Origin: Saprospira grandis
GTDB lineage: Bacteria > Bacteroidota > Bacteroidia > Chitinophagales > Saprospiraceae
Direction: 5' to 3'
Length of the DNA: 64,000 nt
Assembly (NCBI RefSeq): GCF_027594745.1
Contig: NZ_CP110854.1
Location: 3,923,501-3,987,500, forward strand
Positions 44,430 through 52,927 of this stretch are shown here, piece by piece (position 1 is the first letter of the stretch; each line of letters starts with the position of its first letter). The notes below the pieces were generated by a model, which had not been told where the DNA came from, did no database searches, and saw nothing but the letters and a program-made list of their open reading frames with translations. The position numbers were made by a program, and so were the translations under genes.

Positions 44430-45435
44430 TCCGTTTTTGTTCCTCGGCCAACCATTTATAGTAGGCCCTCGCTGGCTGAAAGGCATTGAGGAAAAAGGCC
44501 TCTCGAGCTAGGGTTTCAGCATTGGCGAGTTCTCCTTTTTGCTCTTCATAAACAGCTAAATTAAATAGGAGTGGACCCCGAAGTTTTTGCTCATTGGTTT
44601 CTAGTTGCTGCCGCCAAATTTTAGCAGCTTCATCCCAATCGCCTATTTTGACCAATTTATAGGCGGCTTTCATCTCTTTATGCCCTTTATGGTAAATATA
44701 GCGTCTTTTTTGGACCATCGTGCTACAAATGCGCATGGCGTATTGTCGGCCCAAGCGATAGCCCTGAGACTTCATTTTTTTGTTTTTCCAAGGCGAAATA
44801 ATTTGGCCTAGAACATCATAGTCGCTACTTGTAGAGCTGCCACTAAACTGTTTCTCGGACCGCCAAATGTCTACCACTTCTTGGCGCTCAAGGTCATATA
44901 AACGCCAACAAACTTTTAGGTAAATTTGGTTAGTGGCTGTGGGCCTAGGGGCTCGGCCCTGACTACCGTTGCGGGCATATTCTGTGTGGGGGTCTTCTTG
45001 GTCACTATCTACCATATCTAAACTGGCTAGTAGTTGTCCCTTTTTGGCCAAAGCCCGCAGAAAGCTATCGGGCAAAGGGGGCGGAATTTCGCCACTGAGT
45101 TGTAGCCGCCCATAACTGGTATCTATTTTTTGTTGTTTTCTTTTTCGTTCTTCTATTAGGGTTTCTTCTAGGCCTTGCAGGATGCCTTTGGCGGCTTGTC
45201 GGTCATCGCCCACGTTTTCGCCAGAGGCTAAGCCCTCTAGGGTGTTGAGTAAAAGTTGATTGCCCTTTTTTTTGCTAAAAGCGCGGTTCCAAACTAAAAC
45301 TTGGTCCAAACTATCAGGAATATAAAGGTCGGGGCAACGCATTTGATAGTAGTAAACAGATTTTCTTGTACTGCAACTGCCTAGCAGCAGGGCCGCAAAC
45401 AGTAGGAGGAAAAGGGCGCTTAGGGCGTTTTTCAT
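44386..45435 (-). CDS. Lipoprotein with TPR-like C-terminus (DUF6340-like)
   Basis: 349 residues. MKNALSALFLLLFAALLLGSC carries lipobox LGSC followed by STRKSVYYYQMRCPDLYIPDSLDQVLVWNRAF. The mid part (YLKVCWRLYDLERQEVVDIWRSEKQFSG) is strand-rich, and the C-terminal third (AAYKLVKIGDWDEAAKIWRQQLETNEQKLRGPLLFNLAVYEEQKGELANAETLAREAF) is a TPR pair. The layout resembles DUF6340 proteins of Bacteroidota, of unknown function, attached to a membrane by lipid. It overlaps the PPTase gene tail-to-tail by 44 bases. Confidence 0.75.
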   Translation of the reverse strand: MKNALSALFLLLFAALLLGSCSTRKSVYYYQMRCPDLYIPDSLDQVLVWNRAFSKKKGNQLLLNTLEGLASGENVGDDRQAAKGILQGLEETLIEERKRKQQKIDTSYGRLQLSGEIPPPLPDSFLRALAKKGQLLASLDMVDSDQEDPHTEYARNGSQGRAPRPTATNQIYLKVCWRLYDLERQEVVDIWRSEKQFSGSSTSSDYDVLGQIISPWKNKKMKSQGYRLGRQYAMRICSTMVQKRRYIYHKGHKEMKAAYKLVKIGDWDEAAKIWRQQLETNEQKLRGPLLFNLAVYEEQKGELANAETLAREAFFLNAFQPARAYYKWLAEEQKRIKNYLWQQELPWPN

Positions 45436-45749
45436 TTTTTTGAGGTTTCAATAAGGAATAAAATAGGCAGATTCAAGATAATGCTTCTTTGCATTTTGCA
45501 AGAAGAAGCGCTCCAAAGATTTTGCCTAAGGCGCCCCCTAAAAGGCCCGAAGGGCCGTCGGCTGAGGGATGGATAGCAGTGGCCGAAGGCCAGACCCAGG
45601 GCTTTTGAAGCGCAGCGAAAAAGCCCGCAGGGCCGAGCAGACCTGCGAGCTGCGGCACAGCCCGACCCGCCCGCAGGGCGGGGCAGCCCCAAATAAAAAA
45701 CCGCCTAGCCTAAAAAAGCTAAGCGGTAAAAAAACAGTTGGAGAACTGC
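45436..45749. repeat. Intergenic - repeat arm
   Basis: AT-rich leader to about 45530, then a - arm (about 45535-45695, core GGGCCGAGCAGACCTGCGAG) ending GGCAGCCCCAAATAAAA. A hairpin CCGCCTAGCC/AAGCTAAGCGG (about 45700-45725) precedes the stop of gpx and could be its terminator. No gene seen. Confidence 0.65.
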
Positions 45750-46319
45750 TTATTGGGGAAGGGCGGCAACAATTGCTTGGCGCACCTCTTTTTCGGTTAC
45801 TTTTTCTCTAGGGGCAAAAGACTGCAACAGCTTGCCTTCTGGCGAAATGAGGAACTTTTGGAAGTTCCAGCGCACTTTAGCATCGAGGACCCCGTTTTCT
45901 GACTTTTGCGTGAGGTAGCTATACAAAGGGTGAATATCCTTGCCCTTGACCGATATTTTGGCAAACATGGGAAAGCCGACCCCATAATTTAGGCGACAAA
46001 AACTTTTAATCTCCTCATTACTTCCGGGTTCTTGGCCCATAAAGTTATTGGCGGGAAAGCCCAAAATGAGGAGCCCTTGATCTTTGTATTCCTCATAGAG
46101 CGCCTGTAGCTCTTCATACTGAGGGGTGAGGCCGCATTTGCTGGCCACATTGACAATCAGTAGGGTTTTGCCCTTATATTGGCTGAGCTGAACCTCTTCT
46201 CCGTCAATGGTTTCTACCTTAAAATCATAAATCTTAGCCATATCGTTGTTGGGTTTGAATGCAAAAAAACTAAAAGCGAGGCCAAAAAATACTAGGCCCG
46301 AAACAAATAGGTACTTCAT
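45750..46319 (-). CDS. Glutathione/thioredoxin peroxidase (GPx family)
   Basis: 189 residues. The thioredoxin-like GPx fold has the peroxidatic Cys in [17 protein letters not shown], the [21 protein letters not shown] block with the resolving Cys, and the catalytic Trp region [14 protein letters not shown]. The N-terminal 26 residues ([23 protein letters not shown]) look like a signal peptide or membrane anchor, so it may act in the periplasm; an internal start at MAKIYDF (residue 27) would give a cytoplasmic form. It reduces peroxides using thioredoxin-type donors in most bacteria. Confidence 0.92.
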   Translation of the reverse strand: MKYLFVSGLVFFGLAFSFFAFKPNNDMAKIYDFKVETIDGEEVQLSQYKGKTLLIVNVASKCGLTPQYEELQALYEEYKDQGLLILGFPANNFMGQEPGSNEEIKSFCRLNYGVGFPMFAKISVKGKDIHPLYSYLTQKSENGVLDAKVRWNFQKFLISPEGKLLQSFAPREKVTEKEVRQAIVAALPQ

Positions 46320-46428
46320 GAAGAATCCGTTTTTCTATTTGATTAAATATACGTACTTTTTACAAACGGCAGGGCGATGTAAATGTTTGCCACAGCCATT
46401 CTTAAATTTACTTTAAATTGACCAACTT

Positions 46429-46710
46429 ATGAAATATTTATTGATCGCCATTTCCTTTCTGTTTATTCTTTCTAGCGGTTTGCAAAGTTGCAACCGAGGT
46501 CCTTCTTGCCCTGCTTATGGCGGTATTGACCCCGGTTTTAGCACCCCCAACCCCGATGACAAGGCCAGAGAAACGGCCCTAAAAAGCAAGGGGAAATACA
46601 ACAACAAAAAAGAGGTAGAAAAGAAAAAGAAGAAAGAGCTCAGTGCCAAGCGCACTAAAAAGGGCAAATCCAATCTTTTTCCGGGCTATATGCGCAAAAA
46701 GCGCCGCTAA
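46429..46710 (+). CDS. Small basic lipoprotein
   Basis: 93 residues. MKYLLIAISFLFILSSGLQSC has lipobox LQSC. The mature part is short, with GPSCPAYGGIDPGFSTPNP followed by a very Lys/Arg-rich tail (NNKKEVEKKKKKELSAKRTKKGKSN ... YMRKKRR), split here to respect length. Such tails may bind peptidoglycan, LPS or nucleic acid. Convergent with the large AAA+ gene, whose stop is 2 bases away. Function unknown. Confidence 0.75.
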   Translation: MKYLLIAISFLFILSSGLQSCNRGPSCPAYGGIDPGFSTPNPDDKARETALKSKGKYNNKKEVEKKKKKELSAKRTKKGKSNLFPGYMRKKRR

Positions 46711-46712
46711 GC

Positions 46713-49700
46713 CTACTGCATTAAGGCCTCAATATGGTCCCTAAAGAGCTGCTTCCAGATGCTGTATAGCTGTTGAAAGTATTGTTCTTTGGGGACTTCT
46801 TGTTTAGAGAGCTGAAATTCGCTATCCTCTATGCGCTGAAGGCGATATTTGCGTTTGGGGCTACGGCTAAGCGAGCGAACCTTCATGCGGTGTGGGGCTT
46901 CGGGCAGTTCGCTTTGGTCTTTTCCCTGCAACAAATAGTAATAATGAAATTTATCCAAATCGTACTCTAGGGCATGCAGGCCATACTCATGGGCAAAGAA
47001 GAGGCGAGCGCCAGGCCCCTGAATATTCAGGCGCAAGGCAAATAGTCGACCCAAGCTATCGAGCTGGTCCAATTCTTCTAGCTGTTGTAGCCTACGCTCT
47101 AGGTATTGGTATTGGCTAAGGCGGATTTTATAATAATTTTGGCCGTTTTCTTCTTTTTCCTCCAAAAGTTCAGACTGTTCGAGGGCCTGATAAGCGGCAG
47201 CATCTAGCCAAACCTCTTCCTCTAGCTTTTCTATTTGTTTGGGGGCCAAAATAGCGGTCATCTCTAACTGAAAGCCCTCCTCATAGCAGGCCTGAGCAAT
47301 AAATTGGGGAAGCCGAAGGTCGCTAAAGGCCTCAGGCGTACTATATATAGATAAAGTCAGTTGATCGGCCTGCTGGTCCATCAAACGATAGAGCGATAAT
47401 TTGCTTTCAAAAAAGGCTTTTTCCCAATCTTTTAGGGCCTGATGTCGCTGCCGATTGAAGCTCCGATAACCCAAGCTACAAAGGGCCATTTCGGTTTCTA
47501 AGGCATCAATTTCTTCTCCCTTTTGCTGAATTTCGGCCAAGAGCTGGCTGCCCTTATTCAGGAAGCGAGCCGCATTGGCTTGTTCCTGTTCGGCCTGCTC
47601 TCTGCGAATTTGCTCTAGTTGCCGCTCTAGCTGGATGAAAAACTGCCCTTCTTTGAGCAAATGAAAGTCGTAGCGCAACTCACTGGCAAAATCCATATAC
47701 TGCCCCTGACTCAGTTGTTCAATCAGCGCACTAAATTCCTGACTCTGCGCCTTGAGTTGAAAGACCACTCGCTGCTCCTTGGGGGCATAGTCGGCCAAAA
47801 CATCCAGACGGTCGTCGGGCCCATATTTGTTGAGCTCTTCGGCCAAAGGCAAATAGAGCAGACTACGCATCCTCCGCTGCAAGGCCCGAGCTCCATATTT
47901 AGGCTGATAGCCCTCCTGGGCTAGGCGGATTTTAAGCGCCATAGAGCAGCTTAGGGCAATGGGCCGACGCTTCAGCCCCTCCCGCTCCTTAAATAAGGCC
48001 AGTTCTCTTTCCACCAATTGGAGCATCAGTTCCTGTCCCAAAGGCTGAAAGGGTAAAATCCGATCGAGACGGTTGTAAATCTCTGGACGGAAAAACTTTT
48101 GTAGTTCTTGCTCAAAATGCTGCTGCAGTTCCATATTAGACAGCTGATCGGCCCAACCAATGCGTTTGTTTTGCATTTTTGCAGCCCCCACATTAGAGGT
48201 CATGATGATGATGCAACTGCAAAAATTGACCAATTGCCCCCGACTGTCTGTAAGCCGCCCTTCGCCCAAAATCTGAAGCAAAAGGTCGTTGAAGGAAGGG
48301 TGGGCTTTCTCTAATTCATCAAAAAGCAGGACCGAAAAGGGCTCTCTGCGAACAGCCGAACTCAACAAACCATCCGAGTTGAAGTCGGTCCCAATTAAAC
48401 GCATGACATCATAAGGCGAAGAAAATTCACTCATGTCAAAACGAATCATCCGCTCTCGGCTGCCAAACATATAGTCGGCTAGTAGCTTGGCCAATTCCGT
48501 TTTTCCAACTCCCGTAGGGCCCGCAAATAGGAGAGAGGCAATAGGTTTTTCAGGCCGGTTGAGGCCCGTTTTAACCAAAGCCAAAACATCTCTTAGGCTC
48601 TCTATGGCCGCATCCTGCCCAAAGAGCTGCTTTCTGAAAAATTGCTCTAAAGCAAATGGATCTAGCTTGATTTCAGGGTCTACCATAAAGGCCGGCATAT
48701 TGCTCTCCTGACAAAAGGCCTGCACCACTTGGCTGCGGCTGACTTTTCCGCCCTGCTCTTTTTGTTGCTGCAATACACTCTCTAAAAAACGAATGCTCCT
48801 GGCCGGAAAACCCGAGTAGGGCTGATAACGCAATTGCAAGCGCAGGCCTTCTGCAATGGCTTCAGAAGAGATTTTAAGGCCCATGTTTTTGGCCTTCTGC
48901 TGTATTTTTCCACTCACTATTGCGCTGAGCTCGGCCCCCTTGGGCGCAAAAAGCTCCAAGCGCTGAAAATGTTGCAAAAAGGAAGGACTCCGACTCTCAA
49001 TCAGCGCAAGTTCCTCCGCTGTGCATTCGGCAATTAGGCGAATTTCGCCCCGGTCCAAATACTGGCGAACTAGCTCGGCCATGCTTAAGTCACTGCCCGA
49101 GTATTGCCCCACCTCAAAAAGAGAAAGCAGATGCTCTACATACAGAATTTCTTGGGCCTGCCGTAGCTCTTGCACCAATAAATGCAGCTTCTCCTGCCAA
49201 CCACTCTCCCCACTTAGCTCCTTGATGAGCCGAGCCGCTGTGGTCCGCCAAATCTGAGGCTTTTTGGCCTTCCGCTTCCGCATCGCTTCCAACAAAAGGG
49301 TAGATTTCCCCACTCCCGAAGGCCCGACCAATAAAATAGATTGCCCCTCTTGCTGCAAAAGTTGCAAAAGCTCCTCTAAAGCCGAGGCATGTCCCCAAAG
49401 TTGCTGTTTTTTGGCCTTGGGCAAAAGACTGGCCGCCTGAGGCAAGAGGTTGTTTTCTTGCTTTTCCTTGAGCTCGGCCAATTCCTTGAGATTGTAGGCC
49501 ATTAAGTCAACGCTGCCCTTTTGCAAACTCATTTTTTCGGCCCAAAATAAAGGCATTAAGCCCTGCACATACTCCAAGCGACCCGCCCGAAGCACATCAA
49601 TTTCAACCAATTGCTTGAGCTGCTGCGGAATATCTTCCTCCCGAGCCGCAAAACCCTCCAAACCCAACTGAGGCAACATCAACCAATAGCCCTGCTCTTG

Positions 49701-50009
49701 CTGCCGACGCAAATAAGGCAAGCGCAAATGAAAGGCCTGCAGGTCCAAACGCTCCTCAAAACTCGGATGATCAAAGTATAAGGTCGTCTCTGCCAACTCA
49801 AAATCCTCCGGCAACTCATAGTCCGCCATAAAAAGATATTCCCCCTCTTTCATGACCGCCTCCTGGAAACGCTGCTGAAAATGTTGACGCAAATCTTCCT
49901 CCCGCTCCAAAGATAAATAATCTTGCTCGGCCAAAGGAATGCGAATAGGGCTGGCTTGCCCCGCCAAATAAAGCGATATAATCGGAAACGGAAGTTGTAC
50001 TTTCTGCAT
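46713..50009 (-). CDS. Clp/Hsp100-like AAA+ ATPase, paralogue 2
   Basis: From ATG 50009 (MQKVQLPFPIISLYL) it encodes 1098 residues, the same length as its paralogue at 12347-15643. An upstream frame to 50240 is repeat-derived. D1 has an intact P-loop (LVGPSGVGKSTLL) but a degenerate Walker B (ILYVEHLLSLFEVG). D2 is canonical: AGPTGVGKTELAKLLADYMFG, LFDELEKAHPSFNDLLLQILGEGRLTD, IIIMTSNVGAA, FFRPEIYNRLDRIL. The N-terminal 230 residues are unrelated to the Clp N domain. The helical C-terminal extension is Glu/Gln-rich. The two paralogues have opposite D1 defects, so one may depend on the other. Both stand alone. Confidence 0.8.
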   Translation of the reverse strand: MQKVQLPFPIISLYLAGQASPIRIPLAEQDYLSLEREEDLRQHFQQRFQEAVMKEGEYLFMADYELPEDFELAETTLYFDHPSFEERLDLQAFHLRLPYLRRQQEQGYWLMLPQLGLEGFAAREEDIPQQLKQLVEIDVLRAGRLEYVQGLMPLFWAEKMSLQKGSVDLMAYNLKELAELKEKQENNLLPQAASLLPKAKKQQLWGHASALEELLQLLQQEGQSILLVGPSGVGKSTLLLEAMRKRKAKKPQIWRTTAARLIKELSGESGWQEKLHLLVQELRQAQEILYVEHLLSLFEVGQYSGSDLSMAELVRQYLDRGEIRLIAECTAEELALIESRSPSFLQHFQRLELFAPKGAELSAIVSGKIQQKAKNMGLKISSEAIAEGLRLQLRYQPYSGFPARSIRFLESVLQQQKEQGGKVSRSQVVQAFCQESNMPAFMVDPEIKLDPFALEQFFRKQLFGQDAAIESLRDVLALVKTGLNRPEKPIASLLFAGPTGVGKTELAKLLADYMFGSRERMIRFDMSEFSSPYDVMRLIGTDFNSDGLLSSAVRREPFSVLLFDELEKAHPSFNDLLLQILGEGRLTDSRGQLVNFCSCIIIMTSNVGAAKMQNKRIGWADQLSNMELQQHFEQELQKFFRPEIYNRLDRILPFQPLGQELMLQLVERELALFKEREGLKRRPIALSCSMALKIRLAQEGYQPKYGARALQRRMRSLLYLPLAEELNKYGPDDRLDVLADYAPKEQRVVFQLKAQSQEFSALIEQLSQGQYMDFASELRYDFHLLKEGQFFIQLERQLEQIRREQAEQEQANAARFLNKGSQLLAEIQQKGEEIDALETEMALCSLGYRSFNRQRHQALKDWEKAFFESKLSLYRLMDQQADQLTLSIYSTPEAFSDLRLPQFIAQACYEEGFQLEMTAILAPKQIEKLEEEVWLDAAAYQALEQSELLEEKEENGQNYYKIRLSQYQYLERRLQQLEELDQLDSLGRLFALRLNIQGPGARLFFAHEYGLHALEYDLDKFHYYYLLQGKDQSELPEAPHRMKVRSLSRSPKRKYRLQRIEDSEFQLSKQEVPKEQYFQQLYSIWKQLFRDHIEALMQ

Positions 50010-50310
50010 ATTCAATGATTCGTTTGGCCGAAAATACAAATAAGTTTTTAAATAGATTTCTATTCGAAGAGGTTTTGGGGCTGCCCCTCCCTGCGGTCGG
50101 GTCGCTCCACTTCGCAGCTCGCTGTTCGCTCGGCCCTGCAGCCCTACGGGCTTTGGTCTGCCGCCCTGCCGGGCGGCCCTGCTTCGGCAGCTCAGCCTGC
50201 GGCGGCTTCGCCGCCTGTCTGCCGCAAAAGTATAGCCCAAGCCCCCTTTTTTTATTAGATTTTCTTAGCTTTGCGCCACTAGGCCAAAATTGGCGAAAAT
50301 AAAGCAAACT
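50010..50310. repeat. Intergenic + repeat arm
   Basis: Between divergent genes: AT-rich stretch, then a + arm (about 50074-50225) starting TTTTGGGGCTGCCCCTCCCTGC with core CAGCTCGCTGTTCGCTCGG, and an AT-rich leader (50230-50310) for the next gene. No gene seen. Confidence 0.7.
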
Positions 50311-51057
50311 ATGAGTTTAAAAACAGAGCTAAGAACAGAGGGCGATTTCCTCTTTAAGCACCGCAGTTACCTCCCTTTAGTGATTATTGTCTTGGGCCTG
50401 GGCGCTTATGTATATAATGTATACTATGAGGAGCTAATCGATCCTAATTATGCCGAATACTATAAATGGGGCTGCCTAGCCGTTTCCCTGATCGGCCTGT
50501 TTATCCGTATGCACGCTATTGGCCATGCCGCCCCCAATACCTCGGGCCGCAATACCGCCGAGGGCCAAATTGCCGACCATATCAATAGTTCTGGCTGGTA
50601 CGCTAGCTGCCGCCATCCCCTCTATTTGGGCAATTTCTTTATGTGGTTGGGCCTAGCTGGCCTCACTCAAGATTTTTGGTTCGTTATGGCCTTTATCTTT
50701 ATGTATTGGGTCTACTACGAACGCATCATGTACGCCGAAGAAGCCTTTTTGATTGATAAATACGGAAAAGCCTATACCGATTGGTCGGCCAAAACTCCTG
50801 CCTTCTGGCCCAAATTTAGCCAATGGCGCAAACCCGATTATCCCTTTTCTTGGACCAAGATTATTCGCCAAGAAAAAGCCGGTATTCTCAACCTCTTTTT
50901 GGTCTTCTTTATCTTTGAAGCCATCGGCAGCTATATCAGTAGCCAAGAATGGCTCAATATGTCGCCACTTTGGTATAGCCTACTTATTGGGGCCATTGTT
51001 TGGTATGTGATTATTAAAGTTCTCCAAAAAACAACCAACATTTTTGAAGGACGCTAA
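50311..51057 (+). CDS. Integral membrane ICMT-like methyltransferase
   Basis: 248 residues from ATG 50311 (a TTG 7 codons upstream is less likely). Multi-pass membrane protein: helices near residues 22-43, 56-75, 115-145 and two near the C-terminus. The family motif is SRHPLYLGNFFMWLGL-like (CRHPLYLGNFFMWLGL at about 109-124), followed by YYERIMYAEEAFLIDKYGKAYTDW, as in isoprenylcysteine carboxyl methyltransferase-type and lipid A 1-phosphate methyltransferase proteins. It methylates a membrane lipid or other hydrophobic substrate from SAM. First gene of the run to 53961. Confidence 0.8.
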   Translation: MSLKTELRTEGDFLFKHRSYLPLVIIVLGLGAYVYNVYYEELIDPNYAEYYKWGCLAVSLIGLFIRMHAIGHAAPNTSGRNTAEGQIADHINSSGWYASCRHPLYLGNFFMWLGLAGLTQDFWFVMAFIFMYWVYYERIMYAEEAFLIDKYGKAYTDWSAKTPAFWPKFSQWRKPDYPFSWTKIIRQEKAGILNLFLVFFIFEAIGSYISSQEWLNMSPLWYSLLIGAIVWYVIIKVLQKTTNIFEGR

Positions 51058-51096
51058 GCCTAATGTATCATTGAGCTCACTAAAATCAATTGTATT

Positions 51097-51516
51097 ATGA
51101 GCAAGCTTCCTTTAATCTGGAAACAGCCCGTCGCCTGGGGCGATATGGATGCCTTTGGCCATGTGAACAATGTACAGTACTTACGCTATTTTGAAACCGC
51201 TAGGGTCAAGTACTTTGAAGACCTCATGACTGGCGAAAAAGGCAAAGGACCCGTCCAGCCCGTTGTAGCTAGCCTACAAGCCGATTATAAGGCCCCTGTT
51301 ACTTATCCCGATACCTTAGAAGTAAAACTAGGGGTGACCGAAATGGGCAATAGCAGCCTAAAAATGCGGGCCGAAATGTATAGCGCCAAAGGCTATTTGG
51401 CGGTGGTGGCCCATTGTAGTATTGTGATGTTCGACTTTGTGAAAAAACGTCCAGCTAGAATTTCTGATGAACTCCGTCAGTTTATTGAGGAGCTGGAGGC
51501 TAAAGCCAAAGAATAG
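51097..51516 (+). CDS. Acyl-CoA thioesterase (4HBT hotdog fold)
   Basis: 139 residues. Signature VAWGDMDAFGHVNNVQYLRYFETARVKYFEDL with the catalytic Asp in WGDMDAFGHVNN, then a hotdog-fold body (VVASLQADYKAPVTYPDTLEVKLGVTEMGNSSLKM). It hydrolyses acyl-CoA or acyl-ACP thioesters. Spacing of 39 bases from the methyltransferase and immediate proximity to the following frame indicate an operon. Confidence 0.9.
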   Translation: MSKLPLIWKQPVAWGDMDAFGHVNNVQYLRYFETARVKYFEDLMTGEKGKGPVQPVVASLQADYKAPVTYPDTLEVKLGVTEMGNSSLKMRAEMYSAKGYLAVVAHCSIVMFDFVKKRPARISDELRQFIEELEAKAKE

Positions 51517-51517
51517 C

Positions 51518-52927
51518 TTGAAAGAAGAATCTACTGTTTATGATATAGGCCTCCTGATGGAGGACGAACTGGCCCAATGGCTCAGTGCTTATGCTGCTGC
51601 CTTGGGCCTCTCTGTTTTTTGTTTTAAAGCTCCATCTAGCCGAAGCGAACTCGCTTTGCTGCGCCCTGCTGCTCAGTTTTTTCTCTGGCAATTTAAGGAG
51701 GAAGGAAAAATGAAGGATTGGGGGTATAAGGTCCAAAGTCGCCGCGGCAAAGCCTTTGCTCATCAGCAGATGAAGGCCTTGGGCGAAAAAAAGTTGCGGC
51801 TGCCTAGCTCGGCCCAATTGCGGCAGTTTCCCTTGGCCCAATTAGAAGCAATAGAAGAAGAGGAAGAAAGTTTTATTTGCTGGCATAGCCAAGCTGGTAT
51901 GGAGCTGCAAGCGATTCGCTGCCGCTACCTAATTCTCTCTAAGGGCTGTCCCGAAAAATATATAGAGCAGTTTGAGCTCTTGCAGCAAGCCTTGCCCCAA
52001 TTAGAAAAGCCGCTCCAACACTATCAACTAAAATCTACAAACAAAAAACGCCAAAGAGAACTTCTCCTTTTGGGCCAAAAAGCCTACACCCTAGAGGATG
52101 ATGGCCAAAACCTCCACTACCGCTTTTATGGTCAGGATTGGAGCCCAGAAGAGGAGGAGCGCTTGCTCCCTGGCCCAGCCCTAAAAAGCGAAAAAAAATT
52201 ATCGAAGGCTTATCGCCTAAAGAATTGGCGAAAGGGCCGCCTTTTTGTTTTGGGTTCTTTGGCCCATCATCTGCCTGCTTATTTTGGCCTCACAAGCAGT
52301 CTGTTTTGGGAAGAAATGGGCAATCTGCTCTGGCGCTTGGCCTATATACAAGCAGGCTATTTGGCTGAAGAGCCGCTTTTGGCTGCCTGGGAAGAAGAAC
52401 AGGGCCGCGATTGGCAAAAGGTGTTTGGCCTGCAAAAAGAGCTATTGAAAAAGCAAGCCTCTTTTTGGTCTCGACTGAAGGAGTATTGGCGAGGGGCGGA
52501 CTTTTGGGCCCAGCGCCTAGCGGCCCGAAAAAATCCTTTGCTGCCCAATTTGTCCCTAGAAGATGCCTTTGAGCGAAAAACTAAACTTTGGGCCATCAAG
52601 CAAAAGGGTTTTCTCCTTTTGGGCCTAGGGGCCAATCCCGTAGATTTATTAGCGCCTAAGGAGTTGGCCCTTTTTGCCCGTTTGCGCAGCCAGTTTGTTG
52701 GCCTTTACCAAGATCGCCTGCCCGAACAGCCTCGTTTTGCCGCAGCCTATCAGTTGCCAAAACTAAAGGAGTTGGGGAGCCCAGGCAGCCTACTCTTAGT
52801 GGGGCCGCAAGGCTGTATTTTGGCCGTCTTGAAGAGCCGAAAAAAGATTCAGGCTTTTTGTAAACGTCTAGAACAGGAGTATCCCGAGCCCATCAAAATA
52901 GAAGAAGAGGCATGCGAAGAAGACTAA
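51518..52927 (+). CDS. Degenerate FAD-dependent monooxygenase-like protein
   Basis: About 469 residues from TTG 51518, 1 base after the thioesterase stop; ATG 51467 overlapping it by 50 bases, or ATG 51557, are alternatives. It is collinear with aromatic-ring hydroxylases. The strand-turn-helix at the start (VYDIGLLMEDELAQWLSAYAAALGLSVFCFKAP) occupies the place of the GxGxxG nucleotide loop but has no glycine pattern. The second FAD motif, normally GDAAH, reads LGSLAHHLPAYFGLTSSLFWEEMGNLLWRLAYI with the GLTSS..EMGNLLWRLA helix kept. A thioredoxin-like tail (SLLLVGPQGCILAVLKSR) is present as in PheA/MhpA types. FAD binding as a redox enzyme is therefore doubtful. The next gene overlaps by 16 bases. 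Confidence 0.7.
   Translation: MKEESTVYDIGLLMEDELAQWLSAYAAALGLSVFCFKAPSSRSELALLRPAAQFFLWQFKEEGKMKDWGYKVQSRRGKAFAHQQMKALGEKKLRLPSSAQLRQFPLAQLEAIEEEEESFICWHSQAGMELQAIRCRYLILSKGCPEKYIEQFELLQQALPQLEKPLQHYQLKSTNKKRQRELLLLGQKAYTLEDDGQNLHYRFYGQDWSPEEEERLLPGPALKSEKKLSKAYRLKNWRKGRLFVLGSLAHHLPAYFGLTSSLFWEEMGNLLWRLAYIQAGYLAEEPLLAAWEEEQGRDWQKVFGLQKELLKKQASFWSRLKEYWRGADFWAQRLAARKNPLLPNLSLEDAFERKTKLWAIKQKGFLLLGLGANPVDLLAPKELALFARLRSQFVGLYQDRLPEQPRFAAAYQLPKLKELGSPGSLLLVGPQGCILAVLKSRKKIQAFCKRLEQEYPEPIKIEEEACEED

Noticed and set aside
46713..50240. Start at 50240 for the second AAA+ ATPase
   Set aside because: The 77 extra residues (RRRSRRRLSCRSRAARQG...) are repeat-derived; ATG 50009 gives the same 1098-residue length as the paralogue.
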